Source of the DNA: CAWFGW01 sp963849955
Lineage (GTDB): Bacteria; Bacteroidota; Bacteroidia; Cytophagales; JAAEPT01
NCBI GenBank assembly: GCA_963849955.1
Contig: CAWKJU010000023.1
Location: 53,479-117,478 of the forward strand
Direction: 5' to 3'
DNA length: 64,000 bases
Shown here: in pieces, positions 27,491-36,422 of the stretch
Layout of the letters: every line of letters begins with the position of its first letter
How positions within the stretch are numbered: the stretch's first letter is position 1
The notes under the pieces: generated by a model
Told to the model about the DNA's origin: nothing
The model's input: the letters and a program-made list of their open reading frames with translations, nothing else
Database searches by the model: none
Translations under genes and position numbers: made by a program

Positions 27491-27883
27491 CTAATTATCT
27501 GGCTTGCCTTGACTTCTCCAACACTCAATAATATTTATTAAACTATCTGAAAGTTTAGGTGCTGGCTGGAATGTAATTGTATCCAAAGGCATTTTAGTTC
27601 TATCGTTTTGAGAAAGAACACCTAATATTGACCCAGTAGAATAAGCAATATCAATATAGGACTCAAAATATATGGTTGCTTGTCCATTTGGTGCTTTGTG
27701 GCATTGAGTAAAATTACAATTCATTTCAAAAATGGGGAATACGTCTCTTTTAAAAGACAGTGAATCACACGAAGTAGAGATGGTTGAATCCTCTTTAGCT
27801 ACAGGTTTAATGTCTTCTTTTGCATGGTCAAAGCTACAACACCACAGCAATATCAAAGGAAGAAAACATAGCCTTAACATCAA
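27491..27883 (-). CDS. Small lipoprotein with CX4CH cytochrome-like motif, copy 2
   Basis: The 130-residue paralogue of the next downstream gene has signal and lipobox (LLWCC), then STSCDSLSFKRDVFPIF, C56-NFTQ-C61-H62, a KMPLD stretch and the C-terminal IECWRSQGKPDN. The two proteins share the pattern of four cysteines, the PIF segment, a KMP-(Y/L)-D motif (possible Met ligand) and the GKP(N/D)N end. The start overlaps the dinB stop (ATGA), so it is read with the upstream operon; an 82-nt gap separates it from copy 1. Confidence 0.75.
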   Translation of the reverse strand: MMLRLCFLPLILLWCCSFDHAKEDIKPVAKEDSTISTSCDSLSFKRDVFPIFEMNCNFTQCHKAPNGQATIYFESYIDIAYSTGSILGVLSQNDRTKMPLDTITFQPAPKLSDSLINIIECWRSQGKPDN

Positions 27884-28362
27884 CTAAAGAGTCCTTTCTT
27901 TTTTGCCTTAACTGCTTTGCGCAAAGCGAGAATATACCCGTAATGGATCCCTTCATGCACCGCAACAAAATGTATCGCCTCATTAATGGATGTTAATGTA
28001 ACACCCAATCCCGTGGTGAGTTGATTAAATTCTTTAAAAATACCTGATTCATAATCCTGTTTTAAATCTTTGGCGGTACATACCAATAACTTTTTAACCT
28101 TCTCGTAAGTGTCTTTACTATAATTTCCTACTGGTTGAGTTCCTTTAGCAAAGGTATTCATCAATTCATCTGAAAGCAACAACGTCTGACCCGACAAACC
28201 ATAGGTTAACTTTTGGAGAATCACCAGCATATGACCCATATTCCACAATATATTGTTAGAAAAACCTTTAGGGATACGATTGATTTCTTCCAACGACAAA
28301 TCCTCCATTAACAATGAAGTGGTTTCGCGAATGCTGATTATAGTTTCAAACGTCTTATCCAT
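27880..28362 (-). CDS. DinB/YfiT-family metal-dependent helical protein
   Basis: The 160-residue protein fits the DinB four-helix-bundle superfamily, with the expected histidine triad: WNMGHML (about residue 43) and VHEGIHYGYI (about 139-148). Family members are putative metal-dependent thiol transferases or hydrolases; the substrate is unknown. It overlaps the oxidoreductase gene by 8 nt and the copy 2 lipoprotein by 4 nt, so it belongs to the same operon. Confidence 0.85.
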   Translation of the reverse strand: MDKTFETIISIRETTSLLMEDLSLEEINRIPKGFSNNILWNMGHMLVILQKLTYGLSGQTLLLSDELMNTFAKGTQPVGNYSKDTYEKVKKLLVCTAKDLKQDYESGIFKEFNQLTTGLGVTLTSINEAIHFVAVHEGIHYGYILALRKAVKAKKKGLFS

Positions 28363-29395
28363 TTTTTTGCTTTAACAAGGCAGCCTTTACTAAATCAATA
28401 AAAGAGAAGGTGTCCACAAGATCTTTTAAATCACTAAGATTATTGGTTTTTCTGCCTTCGCAAAGGTCTATAAAAGTTTTAATCTCATTAGCATACCCTT
28501 GCATCGTTAATGAATTGTTTTCCATTACTGGCACAAAGCCATTATTTTTAATCAGTAATTGTTGAAGAGGGGCTTTTTTTACCACTTTCTCTAATGGAAT
28601 CCCTAATACCACAGGAGATTTTGGTGTAAACACTAATTCAAAAGCTCCAGTGCTTTCATATACTCCTTTGGGAGTATTGACAACAATCGATTCTTTTGCT
28701 GTGTCCCATGTATAGTCGGTAGATAATTCAATTGAACCAATAACATTATTTGCATGAGTTACCTGTAAAAAAATGGTACCTCTAATGGCAGTTGCGTTTA
28801 CGCTTTGGACTTTCCCAAATAAAAAAACCGCTACATCCAAGGGGTGAATAAACAAATCCCATAAGGCGTCCCCTTCAGGGTAAGCTCCTGTCAAGTATTT
28901 ATAGTTATAAGAAAATGGCTTTTTTGCGAGTTTCTTAAGTTGATCAACTACTGATGCATATCGCTTTTGTAACCCAACAACAACTTTTTCTTCTCCTTGT
29001 AACTGAATTAACTGCTGTAATTCTTCAGAACTTAAACAAGGTGGTTTTTCAACAAAAACATTTTTGCCCGCCTCTAAAGCTGATTTTGTCAGTTCAAAAT
29101 GTGCTTTCGGGGTTGTAGAAATAAATACTCCTTTTACTTCATCGTCATGAAGCACTTGCTGATAATCACATGTTCCAATACAGTCATATTTTTTAGCCAT
29201 CAGGCTAGCATTCAAGGCTGTTTTTGTACAAATGTATTTTATCGGTAACCCAAAAAAATCTATGATGGGATACAGGTTACTAAGACTATGATTGCCAACA
29301 CCTATACATGCATAACTGTGACTTGAACCAGATAGCTGATTTAAAAGACTTTTCTTTTTAAAATTTTTATACCGGTTGATCAGTGTCGAAACCAT
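28355..29395 (-). CDS. Gfo/Idh/MocA-family NAD(P)-dependent oxidoreductase
   Basis: The 346-residue protein shows a Rossmann start (YACIGVGNHSLSNLYPI, about 28-44), the motif GVFISTTPKAHFELTKSAL, the family's FVEKPPCLS (Glu-Lys-Pro, about 113-121), and a C-terminal alpha/beta domain with LWDLFIHPLDVAVFLFG. Typical substrates are sugars or sugar nucleotides. Placed 6 nt after a mannose-1-phosphate guanylyltransferase gene, a role in surface polysaccharide sugar modification is likely but inferred. Confidence 0.85.
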   Translation of the reverse strand: MVSTLINRYKNFKKKSLLNQLSGSSHSYACIGVGNHSLSNLYPIIDFFGLPIKYICTKTALNASLMAKKYDCIGTCDYQQVLHDDEVKGVFISTTPKAHFELTKSALEAGKNVFVEKPPCLSSEELQQLIQLQGEEKVVVGLQKRYASVVDQLKKLAKKPFSYNYKYLTGAYPEGDALWDLFIHPLDVAVFLFGKVQSVNATAIRGTIFLQVTHANNVIGSIELSTDYTWDTAKESIVVNTPKGVYESTGAFELVFTPKSPVVLGIPLEKVVKKAPLQQLLIKNNGFVPVMENNSLTMQGYANEIKTFIDLCEGRKTNNLSDLKDLVDTFSFIDLVKAALLKQKNG

Positions 29396-29401
29396 ACTTA
29401 T

Positions 29402-30463
29402 TTAATAATACTCATCAAGGTTTTCACCTTTCAAATCAGCTACAAATTCTTTTACTTTTTGTTCTTGTTCTTTTGGACAAATCATGAGCACGTTATCATA
29501 TTCAGCCACTATAAAATCGTTCAATCCTTCCGCAACAACTAACCTGTTTTTAGGTGTTTTAAAAATACAATTCTGTGTATTATATACTTTTACATTCCCC
29601 TCTAACACATTTCCATCACTATCTTTTTCACTAATTTCATACAGGGATTTCCATGTCCCTAAATCAGACCAGCCAATGTCACATAGCAAAACAGATACAT
29701 TATCAGCCTTCTCCATAATGGCATAATCAATAGAAATTGATTCACACGTACTGTAAGCCTCTTTTACAAAAGCAGCTTCTTTATCGTTATAATAGTGTCC
29801 TTTTGAAAAAATTTGATGCAAACCTTCACAATGTTTTTCAAAGGCCTTAAGGATGGAACTCGCATTCCAGATAAATATTCCTGCATTCCACACGTAATCA
29901 CCGCTTGCTAAAAACTGAGTGGCTCTTTCTAGATTTGGTTTTTCAGTGAAAGCTATCACCTTTTTGAGTTCGTTGGAAGACTCTTCAAATTTGATATAAC
30001 CATATCCAGTATCTGGACGATTAGGCTCTATGCCAAGCGTTAACAACGTGTCGGTGTTTGAAACTGCGGCTAAACCAGTTCTAACCTTATCTTTAAACAT
30101 TTCTTCTTTCAAAATAATATGGTCAGAAGGTGAGATGATTAAATTTGCTTGTGGATCTTTTGAAGCTATTTTATAAGCTGCATATGCTACACAAGGTGCC
30201 GTATTTTTACCGCATGGTTCTAGCAGTATTTGATCATCACTCAAAAAAGGTAGTTGTTCTTTCACCAAACTGCCATATATATCATTAGTGACTATGTAAA
30301 TATTTTCAGGTGGACATACTCCCTCAAACCGTTCAGCAGTTTGTTGCAAAAGTGATTTTCCTGTGCCTAATACATCATGAAATTGTTTCGGAAAATTAGT
30401 TCTACTAAAGGGCCAAAATCGACTACCAATACCACCCGCCATTATAATCACATAGTTGTTCAT
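29402..30463 (-). CDS. Mannose-1-phosphate guanylyltransferase
   Basis: The enzyme makes GDP-mannose from mannose 1-phosphate and GTP for glycan synthesis. The 353-residue protein has the nucleotidyltransferase signature GGIGSRFWPFSR..FPKQF (residues 10-29), SPSDHII, GYGYIKFE, FTEKP and WNAGIFIWNA. It lacks the C-terminal isomerase domain of bifunctional ManC/AlgA enzymes. It is the first gene of the minus-strand operon that runs through the oxidoreductase, DinB and the cytochrome-like genes. Confidence 0.93.
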   Translation of the reverse strand: MNNYVIIMAGGIGSRFWPFSRTNFPKQFHDVLGTGKSLLQQTAERFEGVCPPENIYIVTNDIYGSLVKEQLPFLSDDQILLEPCGKNTAPCVAYAAYKIASKDPQANLIISPSDHIILKEEMFKDKVRTGLAAVSNTDTLLTLGIEPNRPDTGYGYIKFEESSNELKKVIAFTEKPNLERATQFLASGDYVWNAGIFIWNASSILKAFEKHCEGLHQIFSKGHYYNDKEAAFVKEAYSTCESISIDYAIMEKADNVSVLLCDIGWSDLGTWKSLYEISEKDSDGNVLEGNVKVYNTQNCIFKTPKNRLVVAEGLNDFIVAEYDNVLMICPKEQEQKVKEFVADLKGENLDEYY

Positions 30464-30673
30464 CTACTGTATTTTTTATTTTTTTAAAATGATTAATCAA
30501 CTCTAAACGGCCTACTAATTTCACTGGAAAAAGACCTCTTAATTTTTGTTCGTCTGACTTCCCCACTAATTTAACCAGTGAAGTTGTGATTAAGTCTATT
30601 TTAAAGATTTAATCTCTGTTTTTTTTAGTAACTTCAATACATCACATATGCTTGCATGAAGTCAACATACTGA

Positions 30674-30681
30674 CAAAGATA
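30674..30681 (-). promoter_or_regulatory. Possible -7 element TATCTTTG for the mannose-1-phosphate guanylyltransferase operon
   Basis: The element is a TAnnTTTG match on the minus strand, 210 nt upstream of the ATG at 30463 in the 269-base divergent gap. The distance is long, and no -33 element is clear, so this is weak. Apart from an 8-bp inverted repeat TTCACTGG/CCAGTGAA (about 50 nt apart), I see nothing else in this gap. Confidence 0.25.
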
Positions 30682-30732
30682 AAATTTCCCAAGCATAATT
30701 AAACTTAATGTATCGTGAGTTCTAGTATAACC

Positions 30733-32911
30733 ATGAATCTCGTTGACGTTCTTAAAGAAAACTTTGGATATTCTACCTTCAGAGGTAATCAAGAGAAAAT
30801 CATTCAAAATTTATTAGCCAAGAAAGACACTTTCGTAATTATGCCCACAGGGCGCTGGAAAATCGTTGTGTTACCAACTCCCAGCTATTATGCTAGAAGG
30901 CACGGCTATCGTCATATCTCCTTTAATTGCTTTGATGAAAAATCAAGTCGATCAATTGGAGGCACGAGGCATCAACGCCCACTTCCTTAATTCTACGTTA
31001 ACAAAAAGAGAAATCACAAAAGTAAAAAAGGAGGTGCTTGATGGGGTTACTAAACTTTTATATGTAGCTCCTGAATCCTTGACTAAGGAGGAAAACATTG
31101 AGTTCCTTAAAAAAGCTAAACTTTCATTTGTGGCTGTAGATGAAGTACATTGTATTTCTGAATGGGGACACGATTTCCGTCCTGAATACCGAAGAATCAG
31201 AAGTATTATATCAATGTTGGGTGAATTACCCATTATAGCGCTAACCGCTACAGCGACTCCAAAAGTACGTCTTGATATTATCAAAAACTTGACAATGGAA
31301 ACTGCTACTCTATATAAGGGTTCTTTCTTTCGAAAAAACTTATTTTACGAAGTTCGACCTAAAGTCAACAGTAAAGTTCAACTCATCCAGTTTATCAAAC
31401 AACATAGAGGAGAAGGTGGTATTGTCTATTGTTTAAGTAGAAAAAAAGTAGAAGAACTAGCACAATTTCTAAATGTAAACGACATTAACGCTCGCCCCTA
31501 TCACGCAGGACTGGATCCACACGTTAGAGAGAAAAATCAGGATGATTTCCTCAATGAGGATGTGGATGTTATAGTGGCCACTATTGCTTTTGGAATGGGA
31601 ATTGACAAACCAGATGTGCGTTTTGTGGTTCACTATGATGCTCCCAAATCACTCGAAGGTTATTACCAAGAAACTGGTAGAGCGGGACGTGATGCAAAAG
31701 ATTCTCATTGTTTGATGTTTTACAACTACAACGACATTGTTAAGCTTGAAAAATTCAACAAAGACAAAGCCGTTTCCGAACGTGAAAATGCACACCATCT
31801 ATTGGAAGAAGTAACAGGTTATTCTGAGTCGGCTCGTTGTAGAACCCGCCAATTGCTACATTACTTTGGAGAACACCTTGATGATGATTGTGGTTTTTGT
31901 GACAACTGTAAAAACCCAAAGGAAAGTTACACGGTTGAAAATGAAGTTACCCTTGCCATTCAAGCCGTAAAACAAACGGGCGAACGCTTTGGATTGAAGC
32001 ACATTGCTGATGTACTCCGTGGCTCAAAAGGACAATATGTGCTAAGTCACCATCATAATGAACTTGCTGTTTATGCAAAGGGCAAAGATAAAGACGGTCA
32101 CCAATGGATGTCTATTTTACGTCAATTGTTGATTCTTGAATTTTTCGAGAAAGATATTGACAACTATGGTGTAGTAAAAGTCAGTAAACTAGGTGAAGAT
32201 TTTTTATTAAAACCCTACCCCGTTGAAATATTAAATGATCATGTGTACCCAGAAGTAACTGATAACGATGATGTGACAATTAAAGATCCTCATCAACAAC
32301 ATCAGCTTATACATGAGTCTTATGACAAAGTGCTGTTTGGCTTGTTAAAAGGCATCCGTAAAGATGTAGCCAAGAAAAATGGCGTACCACCTTACGTAGT
32401 CTTCCAAGAAGAATCAATGGAGGAAATGGCGACTAGTTTTCCAATGACGATAGAAAACCTTACACATATAAGTGGTGTAGGTCAGGGAAAGGCGAACAAG
32501 TTCGGTAAAGCATTCATTGAAGTAATCAAAAAATACGTTGAAGAGAATGATATCGATGTTCCTTCCGACATGTTTGTTAAATCAAAAGTCAACAAGTCTA
32601 GAAATAAGATTCAGATTATTCAATTAATTGATGATAAAGTAGAATTAGAAGAGATTGCCGAAAGATTAAATTTGACCTATGATCAAATAATTGAAGAAAT
32701 TGAACACATTTGTCATTCTGGAACTAAGCTCAATTTAGATTATTATATTGACTCAGTCTTGGATGAAGATAAGCAAGATGATATCTTTGATTACTTCATG
32801 GAAGCTGAAACCGATAATATCGAAGATGCTCTAGAAGAATTTGATGATGAATATACCGAGGATGAAATTCGTTTAATGCGAATACGATTCATGTCTGAGG
32901 TAGCAAATTAG
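30733..32911 (+). pseudogene. recQ: ATP-dependent DNA helicase RecQ (second copy), single frameshift in Walker A
   Basis: From the ATG at 30733 the frame is RecQ-like through FGYSTFRGNQEKII and VIMPTG. An extra G in the GGG at 30850-30852 then shifts it. Removing one G gives PTGAGKSLCYQLPA and an uninterrupted 725-residue RecQ (2179 nt is a multiple of three plus one). It carries DEVHCISEWGHDFRPEYR, QETGRAGRD, a zinc cluster (CRTRQLL, CGFCDNC), a winged helix and HRDC (SGVGQGKANKFG). A C-terminal HTH-like extension (LEEIAERLNLTYDQIIEEIE) and an acidic tail are absent from the first recQ. The clean single-base change suggests sequence error, and the gene is probably functional. Confidence 0.9.
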
Positions 32912-32921
32912 AACAACATAC

Positions 32922-34208
32922 ATGAATATATTAATATTAGGGTCAGGTGGAAGAGAGCATGCTTTCGCTTGGAAGATTGCACAAAGTAGTAAATGCACAA
33001 AATTATATATTGCACCTGGAAACGCAGGAACTTCTGAAGTTGCTGAAAATGTAGAAATTGGAGTCAACGAATTTGATAAAATTTCTCAGTTTGTTTCTGA
33101 AAAAAACATCGACCTCTTGGTAGTTGGCCCTGAAGAGCCTTTAGTTAAAGGGCTAGTGGACTACCTCGAGTTTATTCCAGCTCATGCCCAACTCAAAATT
33201 GTTGGGGCAAGCAAAGAAGGTGCTCAATTAGAGGGAAGTAAAGATTTTTCCAAGATTTTTATGGAAAAATACAATATTCCTACAGCCGCTTACAAAACAT
33301 TCACTAGTCATCAAGCTACACAAGCATTAGCTTATTTAGAAACTATTCCAGCACCATATGTACTAAAAGCGGATGGTTTAGCTGCTGGAAAAGGAGTGAT
33401 TATTAGTAGTGACTTAAAAGAAGCTCAAGCATCATTGCACGATATGTTAGTGAACCTAAAATTTGGCGATGCTAGCGCGAAAGTGGTGATTGAACAGTTT
33501 TTAGACGGAATTGAATTATCTGTATTTGTGTTGACTGATGGTTCTGACTACATCATTTTACCTGAAGCAAAAGATTACAAAAGAATAGGTGAAGGAGATA
33601 CTGGTTTAAATACCGGAGGCATGGGAGCTCTTTCCCCCGTTCCGTTTGCTGATCAAGCATTCATGAAAAAAGTAGAAGATCAAATTATAAAACCTACAGT
33701 TGATGGGTTGAAGTCTGAAGGCATCAAATACAAAGGTTTTATCTTTTTTGGTTTGATAAAAGTGAATGGCGAACCTTACACAATTGAGTACAATGTAAGA
33801 ATGGGCGACCCAGAAACAGAAGTTGTAATCCCGAGAATTAAATCGGATTTGGTAGACCTTTTAGTTGCTACTGCCGATGAAAAACTAGCTACTGCTTCCA
33901 TTCACATCACGGATGAGGCAGCCTCCACGGTCGTTTTGGTTGCAGGCGGTTATCCAGAAGCATATGAAAAAGGAAAAGAAATTTCAGGACTAACTGAAGT
34001 TAGTGATGTAATACCTTTTCACGCTGGCACTAAAAAATCTAATGACAAAATAGTTACTAATGGTGGTCGTGTTATTGCGGTATCAGCATTAGGAAGAGAT
34101 TTAAGCCATGCGTTAGAAAAATCGAATAAAGCTGCACAAATAATTAATTGGGATAAAAGATATTACCGAACCGATATTGGTTTTGACTTAATAAAAGAAA
34201 AAGTATGA
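32922..34208 (+). CDS. purD: Phosphoribosylamine-glycine ligase
   Basis: PurD joins glycine to phosphoribosylamine in de novo purine synthesis. The 428-residue ATP-grasp enzyme begins MNILILGSGGREHAFAWK. It has the PEEPLVKGLVD segment, the ATP-grasp loop KADGLAAGKGV, LNTGGMGALSPVPF and YNVRMGDPETEVV. It follows recQ by 10 nt and overlaps ricT by 4 nt (ATGA), so recQ2-purD-ricT-gldH form an operon. Confidence 0.96.
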   Translation: MNILILGSGGREHAFAWKIAQSSKCTKLYIAPGNAGTSEVAENVEIGVNEFDKISQFVSEKNIDLLVVGPEEPLVKGLVDYLEFIPAHAQLKIVGASKEGAQLEGSKDFSKIFMEKYNIPTAAYKTFTSHQATQALAYLETIPAPYVLKADGLAAGKGVIISSDLKEAQASLHDMLVNLKFGDASAKVVIEQFLDGIELSVFVLTDGSDYIILPEAKDYKRIGEGDTGLNTGGMGALSPVPFADQAFMKKVEDQIIKPTVDGLKSEGIKYKGFIFFGLIKVNGEPYTIEYNVRMGDPETEVVIPRIKSDLVDLLVATADEKLATASIHITDEAASTVVLVAGGYPEAYEKGKEISGLTEVSDVIPFHAGTKKSNDKIVTNGGRVIAVSALGRDLSHALEKSNKAAQIINWDKRYYRTDIGFDLIKEKV

Positions 34209-35410
34209 GTTGCGGATCTTCTTGTGGAACAGGTGGGTCTAGCGGATGTTCATCCAAAATGAACGTATTCGATTGGCTCAGCGAAATGGAAAAACCGAAA
34301 GACGGATTTGATGCCGTAGAGGTTAAATTTAAAGGTGGAAGAAAGGCGTTTTTTAGAAATGCCAACAATTTAAATATTATCACTGGTGATGCAGTAGTCA
34401 TTGAAGCATCTCCTGGTCATGACGTAGGTTACGTCTCTGCCTCAGGTGAAATTGTTCGTCTTCAAATGAAAAAAAACAAGGTTACATACAACGATGATTT
34501 AAAAATCATCTATCGTATGGCTACCGACAGGGACCTTGAAAAACATGAAGAAAGCAAAAACAGAGAACTTCCTACCTTATATAGAACTAGAGAAATTTGC
34601 AAAGAATTAAACGTAGGGATGAAGCTCTCCGATGTCGAATTTCAAAGTGATAATACGAAAGCTACTTTTTATTATTCGGCTGATGAACGCGTAGACTTTA
34701 GAGAATTAATTAAACGGCTTGCTGGAGAATTTAGAATTAAAGTAGAGATGCGTCAGATAAGCCTGAGGCAAGAGGCTGGTCGAATAGGTGGAATTGGCTC
34801 ATGTGGAAGAGAGCTTTGTTGTTCTACGTGGCTAACCGATTTTAAAAACGTTTCTACCTCAGCAGCTAGATATCAAAACTTATCTTTAAACCCTTCTAAG
34901 TTATCTGGTCAGTGTGGCCGACTTAAATGCTGCCTCAACTATGAGTTAGATACCTATATTGATGCGCTCAGTCATATACCTGATGTAAAAAGCCCTATTA
35001 AAGTAGAAAAAGGTTCAGGAAGGCTTCAAAAAACAGATATTTTCAAAAGAAAAATGTGGTTTAGTTTTGAAGGCGATTCAAACTGGTACCCAATTTCTAC
35101 TGAACGAGTAAAAGAAATTCAAAAATTAAATGAAGAAGGAGTAATTCCGCACTCGTTAGAGTTGGATGAGGAAGATATTATTGAAGATAGTGGACCAATC
35201 AATAATGATTTAAGACAACTGGACAAAAAATACAAAAAGAAGAGTGTTACTAAAAAGCGAAAAAAAACTAGCTCTTCATCTGATAAAAGTCAAAACAAAT
35301 CGGGTAGTATTCTAGCTAAAGATAGTGAGGATAAACCCCAACCAAAGCGCAAAAAATTCAAACCTAGACAAAAAAACAAACCGCCCAACAAAGGCACAAC
35401 AAATGAGTAA
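34205..35410 (+). CDS. ricT: RicT/YaaT-family PSP1-domain regulator
   Basis: The 401-residue protein has a Cys-rich N-terminus (CGSSCGTGGSSGC), a PSP1 domain (about 60-190) and the conserved cysteine block GSCGRELCCSTWL and QCGRLKCCLNYE. In Bacillus, RicT is part of an Fe-S-containing complex that stimulates RNase Y-dependent mRNA processing and affects development. The C-terminal 80 residues are a Lys-rich disordered tail typical of Bacteroidota members. The gene directly precedes and overlaps gldH by 8 nt, a common flavobacterial arrangement. Confidence 0.9.
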   Translation: MSCGSSCGTGGSSGCSSKMNVFDWLSEMEKPKDGFDAVEVKFKGGRKAFFRNANNLNIITGDAVVIEASPGHDVGYVSASGEIVRLQMKKNKVTYNDDLKIIYRMATDRDLEKHEESKNRELPTLYRTREICKELNVGMKLSDVEFQSDNTKATFYYSADERVDFRELIKRLAGEFRIKVEMRQISLRQEAGRIGGIGSCGRELCCSTWLTDFKNVSTSAARYQNLSLNPSKLSGQCGRLKCCLNYELDTYIDALSHIPDVKSPIKVEKGSGRLQKTDIFKRKMWFSFEGDSNWYPISTERVKEIQKLNEEGVIPHSLELDEEDIIEDSGPINNDLRQLDKKYKKKSVTKKRKKTSSSSDKSQNKSGSILAKDSEDKPQPKRKKFKPRQKNKPPNKGTTNE

Positions 35411-35906
35411 AGGCATACTATTAATCGTTAGTATATTAACCGCAATATTCTTCCAATCCTGTTCGGATGATGATCGTTATTTTGAACAGAACATTGATAT
35501 TGAAAATGCAACTTGGGACAGAACTCAAACTCCTTCACTTAGCTTTGAAATCGAAGATACGTCAAGTAAATACCATTTAGTTTATACGGTAAGAAACTCC
35601 AGCGATTACCCCTACTATAATTTATACCTTAAATCGCAATTGATTGATTCTACAGGACTCATAGTTGATACCTTCAATAGTGAACTTTACTTATTTGATG
35701 CCACTACAGGCAAACCATTTGGAGCATCCAACAATTTATTAGGCGATGCTTTGGGTGAAATTTACGATGGCCGCTATTTATGTCAATCGTACTACAAATT
35801 TGACAAACCTGGTGCTTATACTTTTTCGATAGAACAAGGGATGAGAAAAGAGGAAGCCTTAGAGGGAATTATGGCTATTGGTCTTAGAATTGAAAAAGTG
35901 AAGTAA
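35403..35906 (+). CDS. gldH: Gliding motility lipoprotein GldH
   Basis: The ATG at 35403, inside the end of ricT, starts a proper lipoprotein signal (MSKGILLIVSILTAIFFQSC, lipidated Cys20). An upstream in-frame ATG would bury the signal. The 167-residue protein has the GldH pattern: F.QN.DI.N..WDRTQTPSLSFEI, YHLVYTVRNSSDYPYYNLYL, and FGASNNLLGDALGEIYD. GldH is required for gliding in Flavobacterium and accompanies the T9SS. The stop lies inside a perfect palindrome that probably terminates the operon. Confidence 0.9.
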   Translation: MSKGILLIVSILTAIFFQSCSDDDRYFEQNIDIENATWDRTQTPSLSFEIEDTSSKYHLVYTVRNSSDYPYYNLYLKSQLIDSTGLIVDTFNSELYLFDATTGKPFGASNNLLGDALGEIYDGRYLCQSYYKFDKPGAYTFSIEQGMRKEEALEGIMAIGLRIEKVK

Positions 35907-35935
35907 AAAAGAACTTAAGTTCTTTTTTACTTCAC
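35898..35935. terminator. Perfect 38-bp palindrome, bidirectional terminator between gldH and mscL
   Basis: Left arm 35898-35916 and right arm 35917-35935 are exact reverse complements with no loop spacer, containing A6 on one side and T6 on the other. It includes the last codons and stop of gldH and ends 7 nt before the mscL stop. The position between convergent genes and the A/T runs fit a two-way intrinsic terminator. Confidence 0.8.
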
Positions 35936-35942
35936 CATGTCA

Positions 35943-36347
35943 TCATTTTTTCAGTAAATCTCTTATTTCTGTTAGCAAAACCTCTTCTTTAGTAGGAACT
36001 GGCGGAGCAGAAGGTGCTGCAACTTCTTTTCTCTTCAAGTTATTATAACCCTTAACAATAAGAAATACACAGAGTGCAACAATTAGAAAAGTGATTATTG
36101 TATTAATAAAATTTCCATAAGTAATCGCTATTTCAGCTACTTCTTCACCATTTTCAATAGATGCCTCCTGAATAATTACTTTTAATTCAGAGAAATCAAC
36201 GCCCCCCATAACTTTACCCACTGGCGGCATAATAATATCATTAACCAGTGATTTGACTATAGCTCCAAAATACGTTGCCATGACTAGTCCAACCGCTAAC
36301 TCAATGACATTACCTTTAGCAATAAATGTTTTGAATTCTTTTAACAT
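35943..36347 (-). CDS. mscL: Large-conductance mechanosensitive channel MscL
   Basis: The 134-residue inner-membrane protein starts MLKEFKTFIAKGNVIELAVG, the amphipathic helix and first membrane helix of MscL. A periplasmic loop and second helix (about 78-98, FINTIITFLIVALCVFLIV) follow, and it ends in a charged cytoplasmic helix (EEVLLTEIRDLLKK). It opens under membrane tension to prevent lysis. It appears monocistronic and converges on gldH at the shared terminator. Confidence 0.95.
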   Translation of the reverse strand: MLKEFKTFIAKGNVIELAVGLVMATYFGAIVKSLVNDIIMPPVGKVMGGVDFSELKVIIQEASIENGEEVAEIAITYGNFINTIITFLIVALCVFLIVKGYNNLKRKEVAAPSAPPVPTKEEVLLTEIRDLLKK

Positions 36348-36422
36348 GATTAGTGTATTTTTCTATAAACTAAACCCTTAAAAGAAACAGATACAACTTT
36401 TAATGATATAAATTTTTATTAT

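Noticed and set aside
30845..30860. Programmed ribosomal frameshift in recQ2
   Set aside because: No slippery heptamer or downstream pseudoknot was seen; a single surplus G explains it better.
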